This document shows, one piece after another, positions 1-5,459 of a stretch of 8,150 nt of DNA (its first letter is position 1; each line of letters opens with the position of its first letter). The notes beneath the pieces were generated by a model, which worked only from the letters and a program-made list of their open reading frames with translations, was not told where the DNA came from and did not search any database. This stretch comes from Spirochaetaceae bacterium. GTDB lineage: Bacteria; Spirochaetota; Spirochaetia; Treponematales; Breznakiellaceae. The translations under genes and the position numbers were made by a program. Location of the stretch: the NCBI GenBank assembly GCA_031279895.1, contig JAITHR010000269.1, positions 1 through 8,150 on the forward strand, given 5' to 3'.

Positions 1-253
1 CCCCGCCGGCTCCGTCCCCCCACGCCTGCTCCGTCCCCCCCCGCCTGCTCCGTCCCCCCCCGCCTGCTCCGTCCCCCGCGCCTGCTCCGTCCCCCGCGCC
101 GCCTTGCTCCGTCCCCCCGCGCCTTGCGCCGGCCCCCGCGCCTTGCTCTGTCCCCCGCGCCATGCTCCGTCCCCCGCGCCTTGCTCCGTCCCCCACGCCC
201 CGCTCTGTCCCCTTGCGCCCGCTCCGTCCCTTGCGCCTTGCTCTGTCCCCGCC
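1..253. repeat. C-rich tandem array, about 13 units of about 19 bp, open at the left edge
   Basis: Units consist of a run of 4 to 8 C, then a GCGCCTTG-like stretch, then CTCCGT or CTCTGT. Most are 19 bp, with lengths of 18 to 22 bp. The array is already in progress at base 1, so it continues outside the window. On the minus strand each unit reads GGGGACGGAGC or GGGGACAGAGC. That shares the GGGGACAG core with the G-rich array at 7651-8150, so the two arrays are relatives in opposite orientation. An open frame from 162 across it is low-complexity and is not called as a gene. Confidence 0.93.
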
Positions 254-298
254 GTCAGCTGACAGTCCGGCTTTGAGCCGCGCCGCTGGAAGCTTTTG
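254..298 (-). repeat. Degenerate copy of the palindromic repeat element, abutting the C-rich array
   Basis: Read on the minus strand, this stretch has CAAAAGCTTCC, then GCGCGGCTCAAAGC, then CAGCTGACGGC running straight into the GGGGACAG-type array. The intact copy at 3574-3639 has CAAAAGCTTCC, then GCGCCTCAAAGC, then CGACCGCTTTGCCGC. Order and spacing match, but the sequence has decayed. A 10-bp perfect palindrome GTCAGCTGAC (254-263) marks the array boundary. Homology is inferred by eye from short blocks, so confidence is moderate. Confidence 0.5.
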
Positions 299-303
299 TG
301 CCT

Positions 304-339
304 CCCGCCGCCGGCGGGCCGCCGGCGGGCCGGCGGGCT
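304..339. repeat. GC-only block of CCGGCGGG repeats with self-complementarity
   Basis: The segment is almost pure G and C. CCGGCGG and CCGCCGG stand as 7-bp arms one base apart, so it can fold into very stable hairpins. It ends with GGCCGGCGGGCT (328-339). The same 12 bases occur in reverse complement at 7575-7586, again between a palindromic element and an operon. It could act as a transcription block for readthrough from the array, but the following T-run is only three bases, so a terminator call is not made. Confidence 0.6.
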
Positions 340-593
340 TTCATTATACGGCGGCCTGTGGTACAGTGTTTGAAAAGAACGGGTAACGGAAAATGAATGG
401 AAACCTATGATAAGTTCAGCATATATCCACCTCACGAACAGCACAATCTCACGCGGAAAACATTCGGTTGCTACAGGTATGCGTATTGTTGTTTTCTTGC
501 GGAACAGGCGGAACGGATATATAAAAGCGGACGGAACCCGGTAGCGCGATTTGAACAGGATGAAGCCGCGCACGACGCGGGAAAGAGGAAGAG
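340..593 (+). other. Leader region upstream of pstC; no gene supported
   Basis: These 254 bases have normal composition, in contrast to the GC block on the left. An open frame at 397-600 overlaps the pstC start and lacks a good ribosome binding site. It reads as a basic, low-complexity C-terminus, so it is not called. A short dyad CTGTGGTACAG lies at 356-366. I see no convincing pair of Pho-box repeats. The one promoter I can support is listed separately. Confidence 0.5.
497..525 (+). promoter_or_regulatory. Candidate sigma-70-type promoter of the pst operon
   Basis: TTGCGG (497-502) is separated by 17 bases from TATAAA (520-525). The -10 box matches consensus at five of six positions; the -35 box keeps TTG and is weak after that. 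A start near 532 would give a leader of about 60 nt before pstC. A weak -35 fits a promoter that needs an activator, as pst operons often do through PhoB/PhoP-type regulators, but no operator is recognised. Confidence 0.45.
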
Positions 594-1772
594 ATGCTAG
601 GTATGGACCGGAAAAAGACGGATGTTTTCTTTGCGTGGCTGTTTCGGGCAGTGTCTCTCGTGTCGGCTCTGGCGCTTGGGGCCATTCTGCTGTTTGTCCT
701 GATACAGGGAAGCGCCCCGTTTCTCTTCCCCACCGCGCCGGAGATACGGATCGTTACGGAACGGGTGGGGGAAATCGAGGTAAACGGCCAGGCGTACCGC
801 GACCATGCCGGCTTTATCGCGGTTCCCGAAAGCGCGTCCTCGGTGTCCCTGCGCTTTACGGGCAAAGGAGGGGAGCGGACCCCGTCGTTTACCGTTGAAA
901 ACGGAAAACCGCCGGTCTTTACCGGATACGACGGGGGGAAGCTCGCGAGCCCCGAAGCCTTTGTCTATACCCTGAGCTACCCGGGCGCCGTAGCCGGACT
1001 TGAGCAGAAGGTACACGTCATCATGCCGGAGCCGGCATACGGGGTCGGGGCTTTTCTTTTCGGCCTTGACTGGCGTCCCACCTATAACAAAGTCTACGGC
1101 ATCCTCCCCATGATCGTCGGCACCGTGCTGGTGGCCCTGGGAGCCGTTCTGCTGGGTATGCCTGTCGGACTCTTGTGCGGCGTCTTTCTTGCGGAATTCC
1201 TTTCGGAAAAGCCGGCGGCGATCCTGCGGAGCGGCATAGAAATCCTTGCGGGCATTCCGTCGGTGGTATACGGCTTTTTCGGACTCCTCGTGATTGTCCC
1301 GTGGGTAAAGCGCGTCTTTCAGGTGCCGTCCGGGAACGGCATGGTATCGGCCATACTGGTTCTGGCAGTGATGATACTGCCCACGGTCATCGTCATCTCG
1401 GAAACGTCCCTGCGGGCGGTTCCGCAGTCGTGCCGCGAGGCAAGCCTGGCCCTGGGAGCCACCAGAATGCAGACCGCCTGGTGCGCGGTCCTGCCCCACG
1501 CCCACTCCGGCGTTATTGCCGGCGTTATTCTGGGCATCTCGCGGGCAGTGGGCGAGACCATGGCGGTAATTCTGGTGGCAGGCAATTCCTCCCAGCTGCC
1601 CCGCGGCCCGCTCGACAGCGTCCGCACCCTCACCGCCACAATCGCCCTTGAAATGGGGTACGCCCAGGGCAGGCACGGCGAGATGCTGTTTTCCATCGGC
1701 ATAACCCTGTTCGCCCTTATTTTGGGACTAAACGGCTTTATCCTGTCTCTCCGCCGCCGCGTGGAGCGCTAA
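594..1772 (+). CDS. pstC: Phosphate ABC transporter permease PstC with a large extracytoplasmic insert
   Basis: This is one of the two membrane permeases of the high-affinity phosphate importer and pairs with PstA (1812-2672) and the ATPase PstB (2682-3449). It has 392 residues against roughly 300 in most PstC proteins. TM1 is about residues 12-40. The permease core resumes near 151 with the conserved GLDWRPTYNKVYGILP region. The ATPase-contact EAA loop is at 282-301 (EASLALGAT, then LP), followed by GISRAVGETMAV (314-325). The extra length is a polar, beta-rich segment at about 46-150 between TM1 and TM2, predicted to lie outside the cytoplasmic membrane. The chosen ATG follows AGAGGAAGAG directly; ATG at 603 is the alternative but sits farther from AGGA. 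pstA follows after 39 bp. Family assignment is firm; the role of the insert is unknown. Confidence 0.93.
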   Translation: MLGMDRKKTDVFFAWLFRAVSLVSALALGAILLFVLIQGSAPFLFPTAPEIRIVTERVGEIEVNGQAYRDHAGFIAVPESASSVSLRFTGKGGERTPSFTVENGKPPVFTGYDGGKLASPEAFVYTLSYPGAVAGLEQKVHVIMPEPAYGVGAFLFGLDWRPTYNKVYGILPMIVGTVLVALGAVLLGMPVGLLCGVFLAEFLSEKPAAILRSGIEILAGIPSVVYGFFGLLVIVPWVKRVFQVPSGNGMVSAILVLAVMILPTVIVISETSLRAVPQSCREASLALGATRMQTAWCAVLPHAHSGVIAGVILGISRAVGETMAVILVAGNSSQLPRGPLDSVRTLTATIALEMGYAQGRHGEMLFSIGITLFALILGLNGFILSLRRRVER

Positions 1773-1811
1773 GGGACGTTTTGAGACCCTTTCGGCAAAG
1801 GATTACGACAC

Positions 1812-2672
1812 ATGAGAGAAAACACAAAACAGCGCGCCCCGTTCCGCCGGAACCGCCGGAACCCTATGGACGCCCTCCTCTACGCGGTTATGGTCGCGGC
1901 GTTTGCCGGCGTGGGGGCGATTCTGCTCTGCATCCTCGCGTATATCCTCGCGTCCGGCGCGGGACGCCTCTCGTTCGGCTTTTTCACCGGCGCGGCGCGG
2001 GACAACGGGATTTTCCCCATGATAGTAACCACGGTCTATGTGGTGCTGGCGTCTTTGGGCATCGCCCTTCCGGTGGGGATTATGACCGCGGTCTTCCTCC
2101 ATGAGTACGCGGAGGATTCCAAAGGGGCGCGGCTCCTCCGGCTCGCCATTGAGACCCTGGCGGGGATACCCTCCATACTGTACGGTCTTTTCGGCCTGCT
2201 CTTTTTCTGCCGGTTCTGTAAGCTCGGCCAGTCCGTCATAGCCGGCGCCCTCACCCTGAGCGTGATGATACTGCCGATTATCATAAGAACCGTCGAAGAG
2301 TCCCTAAAAACAATCCCCCAAAGCGTTCGGGAAGCTTCGCTCTCCCTGGGGGCGACCGCCTTCCAGACCCTCGTCCATATCGTTCTCCCCGAAGCCCTGC
2401 CCGGCATCCTCACCGCCGCAATTCTGGCCGTGGGGCGCGTGGTAGGCGAGTCGGCGCCGGTGCTTCTTACCGTGGGGATTGCCCGAAATATCCCGAAATC
2501 CGTCTTTGATTCCGGAAGAACCCTCACCATCCATCTCTATTATCTGACCAAAGAGGCCATACACCCTGATGATTTCGAGACCGCCTTTGCCACTGCCGCG
2601 GCGCTGATTATGCTGGTGGTTGTCATAAATACGGCGGCTAAAATAGCGGCACGGGGCTTAAAAAAGCACTAG
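1812..2672 (+). CDS. pstA: Phosphate ABC transporter permease PstA
   Basis: This is the second permease subunit of the PstSCAB phosphate importer, in the cytoplasmic membrane. It has 286 residues, normal for the family. A basic N-terminus (about 1-18) precedes TM1 (about 20-47). Other hydrophobic segments lie near 68-96, 115-133, 141-158, 198-220 and 257-275. The conserved ETLAGIPSILYGLFG stretch (114-128) matches the equivalent region of PstC. The EAA loop is at 174-193 (EASLSLGAT, then LP), followed by GRVVGESAPVLLT (208-220), the PstA form of the motif that reads GETMAV in PstC. AAAGGA (1797-1802) lies nine bases before the ATG. The stop codon overlaps the ribosome binding site of pstB, so translation is probably coupled. 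Confidence 0.95.
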   Translation: MRENTKQRAPFRRNRRNPMDALLYAVMVAAFAGVGAILLCILAYILASGAGRLSFGFFTGAARDNGIFPMIVTTVYVVLASLGIALPVGIMTAVFLHEYAEDSKGARLLRLAIETLAGIPSILYGLFGLLFFCRFCKLGQSVIAGALTLSVMILPIIIRTVEESLKTIPQSVREASLSLGATAFQTLVHIVLPEALPGILTAAILAVGRVVGESAPVLLTVGIARNIPKSVFDSGRTLTIHLYYLTKEAIHPDDFETAFATAAALIMLVVVINTAAKIAARGLKKH

Positions 2673-2681
2673 GAGGCATAT

Positions 2682-3449
2682 ATGGGCGGAGACGAAGCGC
2701 ATAAACTGGAAGTCCGGCGCCTGGATTTGTTTTACGGCGAGGCGCAGGCGCTTAAAAACATTGATTTTTCCCTTGAGAGGCAGGAGGTTTCCGCGCTCAT
2801 CGGGCCTTCGGGGTGCGGCAAATCGACGTTTCTGCGGGTATTCAACCGCATGAACGACCTTATCCCCCGGTGCCGCGTGCGGGGCGAAGTCCTTTTGGAC
2901 GGCCGGAACATCTACGCCGGCAGCATGGACGTAACGGAACTGCGTACCCGCGTGGGGATGGTATTTCAGAAGCCCAATCCGTTTAACATGAGTATTTTCG
3001 ACAACGTGCTGTACGGGAAGCGGATGCAAGGGGTGCGGGACAAGCGGAAGCTCGCGGATATGGCGGAGGCGTCCCTTAAAAAAGCGGCGCTCTGGGAGGA
3101 GGTGAAGGACCGGCTGCGGAAGCCCGCCCTGAGTTTGTCCGGCGGCCAGCAGCAGCGGCTTTGTATCGCCCGGACCATCGCCATGGAGCCGGAGATTATT
3201 CTCATGGACGAGCCGACCAGCGCCCTTGATCCCATCGCCACCGGCAGGATAGAGGAACTCATCCGGGAACTCAAGAGGGAGTACAGCATTATGCTCGTAA
3301 CCCACGCGATGCATCAGGCGGCGCGGGTGAGCGACAGGACCGCTTTTTTTCTCTTAGGCGAACTCATTGAATACGGCGGCACCAAAGCGCTGTTTACCAA
3401 CCCCAAAGACAAGCGCACCGAAGACTACATCTCCGGTCGTTTCGGCTAA
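2682..3449 (+). CDS. pstB: Phosphate ABC transporter ATP-binding protein PstB
   Basis: This ATPase powers phosphate import through PstC and PstA. It has 255 residues, the usual PstB length. All nucleotide-binding motifs are intact: Walker [10 protein letters not shown] (41-49), Q-loop Q96 in FQKPNPF, signature LSGGQQQR (152-159), Walker B ILMDEP with catalytic E177, D-loop SALD (180-183), and switch histidine H208 in [13 protein letters not shown]. The FQKPNPF and QAARVSD stretches are typical of PstB and separate it from other ABC ATPases. AGGAGG (2671-2676) is a perfect ribosome binding site five bases before the ATG and overlaps the pstA stop. No phoU follows; repeats begin four bases after the stop codon. 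Confidence 0.97.
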   Translation: MGGDEAHKLEVRRLDLFYGEAQALKNIDFSLERQEVSALIGPSGCGKSTFLRVFNRMNDLIPRCRVRGEVLLDGRNIYAGSMDVTELRTRVGMVFQKPNPFNMSIFDNVLYGKRMQGVRDKRKLADMAEASLKKAALWEEVKDRLRKPALSLSGGQQQRLCIARTIAMEPEIILMDEPTSALDPIATGRIEELIRELKREYSIMLVTHAMHQAARVSDRTAFFLLGELIEYGGTKALFTNPKDKRTEDYISGRFG

Positions 3450-3452
3450 CCG

Positions 3453-3465
3453 CAGCCTCCGGCTG
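3453..3465 (+). terminator. Triloop hairpin just after pstB, possible weak terminator
   Basis: CAGCC, loop TCC, GGCTG lies four bases after the pstB stop and is followed by TTCC. The stem is only 5 bp and the T-tract is poor, so if it terminates transcription it does so weakly. The same hairpin heads the larger elements at 3574, 7586 and 7847, so this is better read as one module of that repeat family placed at the operon end. Confidence 0.4.
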
Positions 3466-3512
3466 TTCCAGCATGGCCGCCTGTTGTTTCAAAGTGGTGC
3501 AACACCTTGTCC

Positions 3513-3568
3513 GGTTAGGGGGCTTGATACTAACCAGGCGCGGCTATGCTTCGCGCCGTCTCCGACGG
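3513..3568. repeat. Chain of three short hairpins leading into the inverted-repeat element
   Basis: Three inverted repeats follow one another. GGTTAG (3513-3518) pairs with CTAACC (3530-3535). GGCGCG (3537-3542) pairs with CGCGCC (3552-3557). CCGTC (3556-3560) pairs with GACGG (3564-3568) across a TCC loop, overlapping the second by two bases. The third is the module that reappears at the distal end of each 65-bp repeat at 4189-4359. The bases between 3466 and 3512 show no gene. Confidence 0.65.
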
Positions 3569-3573
3569 TTTCA

Positions 3574-3674
3574 CAGCCTCCGGCTGTTTCAAAAGCTTCC
3601 TGATACGCGCCTCAAAGCTGTCGACGACCGCTTTGCCGCGATTCGCAGGAAGCTTTTGGAACAGCCGGAGGCTG
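3574..3674. repeat. Palindromic element: 29-bp inverted repeat with one mismatch around a 43-bp core
   Basis: The left arm (3574-3602) begins with CAGCCTCCGGCTGTTTC and ends with AAGCTTCCTG. The right arm (3646-3674) is its reverse complement apart from one base. Each arm also contains its own triloop hairpin, CAGCC-TCC-GGCTG. The core includes CGACCGCTTTGCCGC (3625-3639). The first 66 bp are homologous to the 65-bp elements at 7586 and 7847, which lack the right arm. There is no open frame of note, no transposase and no clear target-site duplication. The structure suits a MITE-like or REP/BIME-like element or a structured RNA; I cannot tell which. Confidence 0.85.
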
Positions 3675-3783
3675 GCCGGAGGCTGCGGAGGCTGAACGGC
3701 AACAAACCGTACCAAACAGTAACGTATCGCACAAAACGGAGGAATCTCTGAGGTAAACGCGGGTCAAAATCATATAAACGCGG
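3675..3783. other. Spacer with three GGAGGCTG repeats grading into degenerate 21-bp units
   Basis: GGAGGCTG occurs three times in quick succession from 3667 to about 3692, the first being the end of the inverted-repeat arm. After about 70 bases of ordinary sequence, two diverged 21-bp units ending in TAAACGCGG (3742-3762 and 3763-3783) lead into the regular array. No gene is supported here. Confidence 0.5.
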
Positions 3784-4182
3784 AGCGCGTACAACTGTAT
3801 GGGAGTCAGAAACAACTGTATGCGGGTCGCGTACAACTGTATGCGGGTCAGAAACAACTGTATGCGGGTCAGAAACAACTGTATGCGGGTCGCGTACAAC
3901 TGTATGCGGAGCGCGTACAACTGTATGGGAGTCAGAAACAACTGTATGCGGGTCGCGTACAACTGTATGCGGGTCAGAAACAACTATATGCGGGGCGCGT
4001 ACAACTGTATGCGGAGCGCGTACAACTGTATGCGGGTCAGAAACAACTGTATGCGAGTCGCGTACAACTGTATGCGGAGCGCGTACAACTGTATGCGGGG
4101 CGCGTATGACTATATGCGGAGCGCGTATGACTATATGCGGAGCGCGTATGACTATATGCGGGGCGGAAGTAGCTACCTGCGG
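3784..4182. repeat. Tandem array of nineteen 21-bp units, each centred on ACAACTGTATGCGG or a variant
   Basis: The array is exactly periodic at 21 bp for 399 bases. The last 15 bases of each unit are nearly constant, while the first six take four main forms: AGCGCG (P), GTCAGA (Q), GTCGCG (R) and GGCGCG (S). The P-Q-R order occurs at units 1-3, 7-9 and 12-14, and units 1-4 match units 7-10 apart from one base, so there is six-unit higher-order periodicity. In P, R and S units CGCGTACAACTGTATGCG is an imperfect dyad with 8-bp arms. Units 16-18 drift to TATGACTATATG and unit 19 is divergent. Because 21 is a multiple of three, both strands stay open in some frames, giving seven-residue repeat peptides with no ribosome binding site; I do not call these as genes. 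No spacers, so it is not CRISPR. Confidence 0.95.
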
Positions 4183-4188
4183 GGCGCC

Positions 4189-4253
4189 GCTAAGCGGTCG
4201 TTGACTGCGTAGAGCCGCGAAGCGGGAAGCCGTTTAAAACCGTCGGAGACGGG
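4189..4253 (-). repeat. 65-bp direct repeat, copy 1
   Basis: It differs from copy 2 at two positions. Read on the minus strand it carries the triloop hairpin CCGTC-TCC-GACGG followed by TTTT, then CCGC-TTC-GCGG, then a variant of CGACCGCTTWGCCGC whose end lies directly next to the 21-bp array. The order of modules matches the region 3556-3639, so it belongs to the same repeat family. Confidence 0.88.
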
Positions 4254-4294
4254 CCGCCGGCGGCGGCAGGCACATAAGCTTCCTGTGTAGGGCG

Positions 4295-4359
4295 GCTAAG
4301 CGGTCGTTGACTGCTTAGAGCCGCGAAGCGGGAAGCTGTTTAAAACCGTCGGAGACGGG
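4295..4359 (-). repeat. 65-bp direct repeat, copy 2
   Basis: It is nearly identical to copy 1 and separated from it by 41 bp (4254-4294). That spacer contains ATAAGCTTCCTG, close to the AAGCTTCCTG arm end of the inverted-repeat element. An extra partial copy of GTCGGAGACGG follows at 4360. The repeat ends 12 bases short of the stop codon of the minus-strand lipoprotein gene, whose 3' end it forms. Confidence 0.88.
4342..4358 (-). terminator. Hairpin plus TTTT downstream of the minus-strand lipoprotein gene
   Basis: On the minus strand the lipoprotein stop codon is followed within about 13 bases by CCGTC-TCC-GACGG and then TTTTAAA. The stem is 5 bp with a three-base loop and the T-tract is four, which is short for an intrinsic terminator but well placed. 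It lies inside the second 65-bp repeat, so the repeat may have been recruited to end transcription. Confidence 0.45.
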
Positions 4360-4370
4360 TCGGAGACGGA

Positions 4371-5030
4371 TTACCAGGTGAGGGCGAGGGACGCGCCTTT
4401 GGCGAGGGAGAACAGCAGCCCTACGGGAGATTTGAAAGACACGGTTGTTCCACTGGGAACAACCCGCATCTCAGGGGGCAGCGCGCACGGCGCGCCGGTC
4501 GCGTCATGCAAGGTCAGCGTTCCCTCCCGCTGGGACCGGAGGGTCAGCGCGAAATCGTAGCCCGCAGAAACCGCGACGAAAACTTCCCGCAGGTCCGGGT
4601 CGAGGTCAGTGCGCCCGCTTGTCAGGGACAGAAAAAGCCGGTGCCTCCCGTCAGGCTCCCGCGTCAGAACGGCACGCTTGCCGCCGGCATCAAGAAACCG
4701 CGCCAGAGCCTCCGGGCCGGAGAAGTCGAAGACCGCTTTGGTCACCACATCCGCTCCCTCCTCTTTCGTGGAAAAAGAGCGCAGGGTAAGCCCCTCAACC
4801 CGCGCCGCGGTGCGCTCGAAATCCCCCCGGCCCAGGGGAACCGTGGGCCACCTTTCGTTGCCGTCCAGCTTCCCCAAAGACTCCGCAAGCTTTGAGAGCC
4901 GGTACTCAAGGGCTATGGTGCCGGCGCCTTCGCTCTTCATCACAATATCAGCCCGTACCCCGATGCAGGAACTCAAAGCCGCGGCCAGAACCAGCGCGAG
5001 CGGAGTGCATAACCGTTTTCCGTGTTTCAT
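4371..5030 (-). CDS. Predicted lipoprotein of unknown function
   Basis: The product has 219 residues. A signal peptide with basic n-region KHGKR and hydrophobic core LALVLAAAL ends in the lipobox LSSC, making C22 the lipidated cysteine after cleavage by signal peptidase II. The mature part is soluble, with mixed charge and no further membrane segment; the C-terminus (SPVGLLFSLAKGASLALTW) is mildly hydrophobic. I do not recognise the family. AAGGAAGAAAAG directly before the ATG is a strong ribosome binding site and fixes the start. The gene lies 123 bp after the DUF503 gene, with a hairpin terminator between, so it probably has its own promoter or depends on readthrough. It converges on the pst operon across the repeat cluster. 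Surface or periplasmic location is inferred. Confidence 0.88.
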   Translation of the reverse strand: MKHGKRLCTPLALVLAAALSSCIGVRADIVMKSEGAGTIALEYRLSKLAESLGKLDGNERWPTVPLGRGDFERTAARVEGLTLRSFSTKEEGADVVTKAVFDFSGPEALARFLDAGGKRAVLTREPDGRHRLFLSLTSGRTDLDPDLREVFVAVSAGYDFALTLRSQREGTLTLHDATGAPCALPPEMRVVPSGTTVSFKSPVGLLFSLAKGASLALTW

Positions 5031-5100
5031 CTTTTCTTCCTTATCTTTCGTATTTTTTTCATTTTTTCTATTTTTTCTGCTTTTTTCTGTTTTTCTTTCC
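5031..5100 (-). other. A-rich, purine-rich leader of the lipoprotein gene
   Basis: On the minus strand the leader is dominated by A-runs of five to seven separated by one to three other bases (AGAAAAAA recurs about every 10 bases). Such roughly helical phasing is typical of bent or UP-element-like DNA. It could raise promoter or translation efficiency, but no clear -35/-10 pair is visible inside it. Confidence 0.45.
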
Positions 5101-5113
5101 GTTACGCCTTTCC

Positions 5114-5151
5114 AAAAACGGCGCGTAGGGAACGTATACGTTCCGGTACGC
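5114..5151 (-). terminator. Probable intrinsic terminator after the DUF503 gene
   Basis: A perfect 16-bp palindrome GGAACGTATACGTTCC (5129-5144) is extended by GCGTA (5123-5127) and TACGC (5147-5151) across a small bulge. On the minus strand the stem begins two bases after the DUF503 stop codon and is followed, four bases later, by TTTTT (5114-5118). This suits the end of the three-gene operon. The uninterrupted palindrome could also be a dimeric repressor site for the downstream lipoprotein gene. Confidence 0.55.
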
Positions 5152-5153
5152 TT

Positions 5154-5441
5154 TTAAAACTCTTCGGAATAGATGCGTACATCCTGAATACGGACAGGCG
5201 TCTCCTTTTCTATCATCTCAAAGGCTTTCATAAGAACCGTCTCCCCGAAGGACTTTGAATTGGAAACGAGCGCCCCGCCGATCTGCGCGAAACGAAGGGA
5301 ATCGTGCAGGTCAACCTCGGCGGCGCTCAAATGAAAGCGCCGGCGGAGTTTTTCTTTTATAGAGTGTACCATCCGGCGCTTGGCCTTAATCGTATCCACT
5401 TCCGGAATCTCAAAAATTATCTGTATCATCGATACTATCAT
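5154..5441 (-). CDS. DUF503 (YlxP-like) family protein
   Basis: It has 95 residues, the usual size of the family. The recognisable stretch is KAKRRMVHSIKEKLRRRF (19-36) followed by AAEVDLHDSLRFAQIGGALVSN (40-61); the family typically has SLKEKRR, then RF, then AEV, then a short helical region ending in V-N. DUF503 proteins are small alpha/beta cytoplasmic proteins, often encoded near translation genes such as infB and rbfA in Firmicutes; their function is not settled. Here the neighbour is a TPR lipoprotein, with an 18-bp gap. AGGAAG sits almost against the first ATG, so translation may instead start at M5 (MIQIIF), 12 nt further. Family call is firm; the start is uncertain by four residues. 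Confidence 0.88.
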   Translation of the reverse strand: MIVSMIQIIFEIPEVDTIKAKRRMVHSIKEKLRRRFHLSAAEVDLHDSLRFAQIGGALVSNSKSFGETVLMKAFEMIEKETPVRIQDVRIYSEEF

Positions 5442-5459
5442 CTTCCTGTAGCACCCCGT

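Noticed and set aside
356..366. CTGTGGTACAG dyad as a Pho-box
   Set aside because: Pho-boxes are tandem direct repeats with a CTGTCAT-like half-site. Only a short 4-bp-arm dyad is present, with no second copy at the right spacing.
162..386. Open frame across the C-rich array
   Set aside because: It is proline/arginine-rich repeat translation with no family resemblance.
397..600. Small open frame of 67 codons ahead of pstC
   Set aside because: Poor ribosome binding site, low-complexity end, and it spans the likely promoter of pstC. It overlaps the pstC start by seven bases, which alone is not enough to call a gene.
597..1676. Long minus-strand frame opposite pstC
   Set aside because: It is a shadow of the pstC coding frame in GC-rich DNA; the plus-strand protein is clearly conserved.
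3784..4182. Possible CRISPR array
   Set aside because: Units are contiguous with no unique spacers, and no cas gene is present.
3799..4212. Plus-strand open frame of 137 codons with seven-residue repeats (NNCMR type), and the matching minus-strand frame 3612-3983
   Set aside because: Both strands are open only because the repeat is 21 bp and its unit lacks stops. There is no ribosome binding site, the composition is odd, and the frame ends in the adjoining repeat family.
4609..5157. Plus-strand frame with a Phe-rich hydrophobic stretch near 5030-5100
   Set aside because: The stretch is the translated T-rich strand of the lipoprotein leader, and the rest lies antisense to the lipoprotein gene.
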